A model generated the notes under the pieces. That model ran no database searches. It was not told the DNA's origin and saw only the letters and a program-made list of their open reading frames with translations. A program made the translations under genes and the position numbers. DNA of 6,775 nucleotides. Source: Candidatus Nitrosopumilus sp. GTDB taxonomy: Archaea > Thermoproteota > Nitrososphaeria > Nitrososphaerales > Nitrosopumilaceae. The DNA lies in contig JADHUF010000060.1 in the NCBI GenBank assembly GCA_016784625.1, positions 1 through 6,775 of the forward strand. The letters are read 5' to 3'. This document shows, one piece after another, positions 6,444-6,775 of this stretch (position 1 is its first letter; the number at the start of each line of letters is the position of its first letter).

Positions 6444-6775
6444 ATGAAACAAACACAAATTCAAAAAATCGCACTAGACTCGTGTGTGGTAATTGATTTA
6501 ATTGAAAAACCACAAGTAGCCTCAGGACTAAAAGCCCGTCTAAAGGGGAAATCAATCAAAGTAGTACTCTGTGATGTTGTACTAAATGAAGTACAGAGAG
6601 TGAGAGGATTAACTCCACAAATAGTAATTGAGAAAATCTCAAAAATTCTTGGAAGAGAGATAGAACTATCTGAAATTGATGAGCAAAACAATTCAAATGA
6701 AATAACAAATCAGTTTCAAATTTGTCACAACGGGGATAATAAAATCTTGAGTCTATGTCAGGCAAAAGACTTTGT
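6444..6775 (+). CDS. PIN-domain protein (VapC-like or related nuclease), cut by right edge
   Basis: Plus-strand frame from ATG at 6444 is open for 110 codons plus two bases to the end of the window, so the C-terminus is missing. Seen: the first acidic motif of PIN domains in ALDSCVVIDLI (D12, with D18 nearby), the second in VVLNEVQRVRG (E49), and a probable third in HNGDNKILSLCQAKDF (D98). These residues bind Mg or Mn in PIN ribonucleases. The family includes VapC toxins and single-gene RNA-processing nucleases. No antitoxin gene lies immediately upstream: the 94 bp before it hold only promoter-like elements. It therefore looks like a free-standing PIN protein unless a partner lies downstream, outside the window. 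The start is supported by the hydrophobic first strand beginning a few residues in and by the well-placed TATA box. Confidence 0.8.
   Translation, partial: MKQTQIQKIALDSCVVIDLIEKPQVASGLKARLKGKSIKVVLCDVVLNEVQRVRGLTPQIVIEKISKILGREIELSEIDEQNNSNEITNQFQICHNGDNKILSLCQAKDF

Noticed and set aside
6461..6765. Two overlapping minus-strand open frames at the right end
   Set aside because: Both are antisense to the PIN-domain reading frame, which has the expected acidic motifs and a proper promoter.
1..6775. CRISPR array or Cas genes, looked for because of the CARF-like protein
   Set aside because: No regularly spaced repeats and no Cas protein motifs are visible; nearly all of the window is coding.

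Overview
The window looks like chromosomal DNA of a low-GC archaeon, most likely an ammonia-oxidising thaumarchaeote (Nitrososphaerota, Nitrosopumilus-like). This rests on the families present (an RNase J-like beta-CASP hydrolase, a DUF6293/HFX_2341-type CARF-like regulator, a PIN protein), on AT-rich coding sequence using AGA for arginine, and on start codons that lack Shine-Dalgarno sequences but have TATA-like boxes about 24-29 nt upstream, as expected for leaderless archaeal mRNAs. The lineage is an inference from style; no rRNA or other marker gene is present.

Layout. (1) Positions 1-1381, minus strand: a metallo-beta-lactamase/beta-CASP (RNase J-like) protein cut by the left edge. It is open through position 1 and has the HxHxDH signature. 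(2) An 88-bp divergent intergenic region. (3) 1470-2255 and 2257-4383, plus strand: a tight two-gene operon of a TPR-SHOCT protein and a 708-aa GmrSD-type protein (DUF262 with an IDGQQR motif, DUF1524 HNH nuclease, probable DUF5655 tail). The second gene has the architecture of modification-dependent (type IV-like) restriction enzymes and related anti-phage nucleases. (4) 4375-5133, minus strand: a CARF-like/winged-HTH regulator that converges on the nuclease gene and overlaps its 3' end by 9 bp. (5) 5186-6349, plus strand: an unfamiliar 387-aa protein with an N-terminal cysteine cluster and a C-terminal J domain. It diverges from the regulator across a 52-bp gap holding one near-symmetric TATA-like element. 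(6) 6444-6775, plus strand: the N-terminal part of a PIN-domain protein cut by the right edge, behind a clear TATA box and an inverted repeat.

How it may fit together. The TPR-SHOCT/GmrSD pair is a plausible defence cassette with the TPR-SHOCT protein as an accessory scaffold. The nucleotide-sensing-type regulator next to it shares a promoter with the J-domain gene, so regulator, nuclease operon and J-domain protein could form one stress- or phage-responsive locus flanked by RNA-processing genes (beta-CASP nuclease, PIN). The family assignments rest on visible motifs; the functional link is inference. No CRISPR array, tRNA, rRNA, IS element or transposase is visible. No gene-free stretch exceeds 300 bases.
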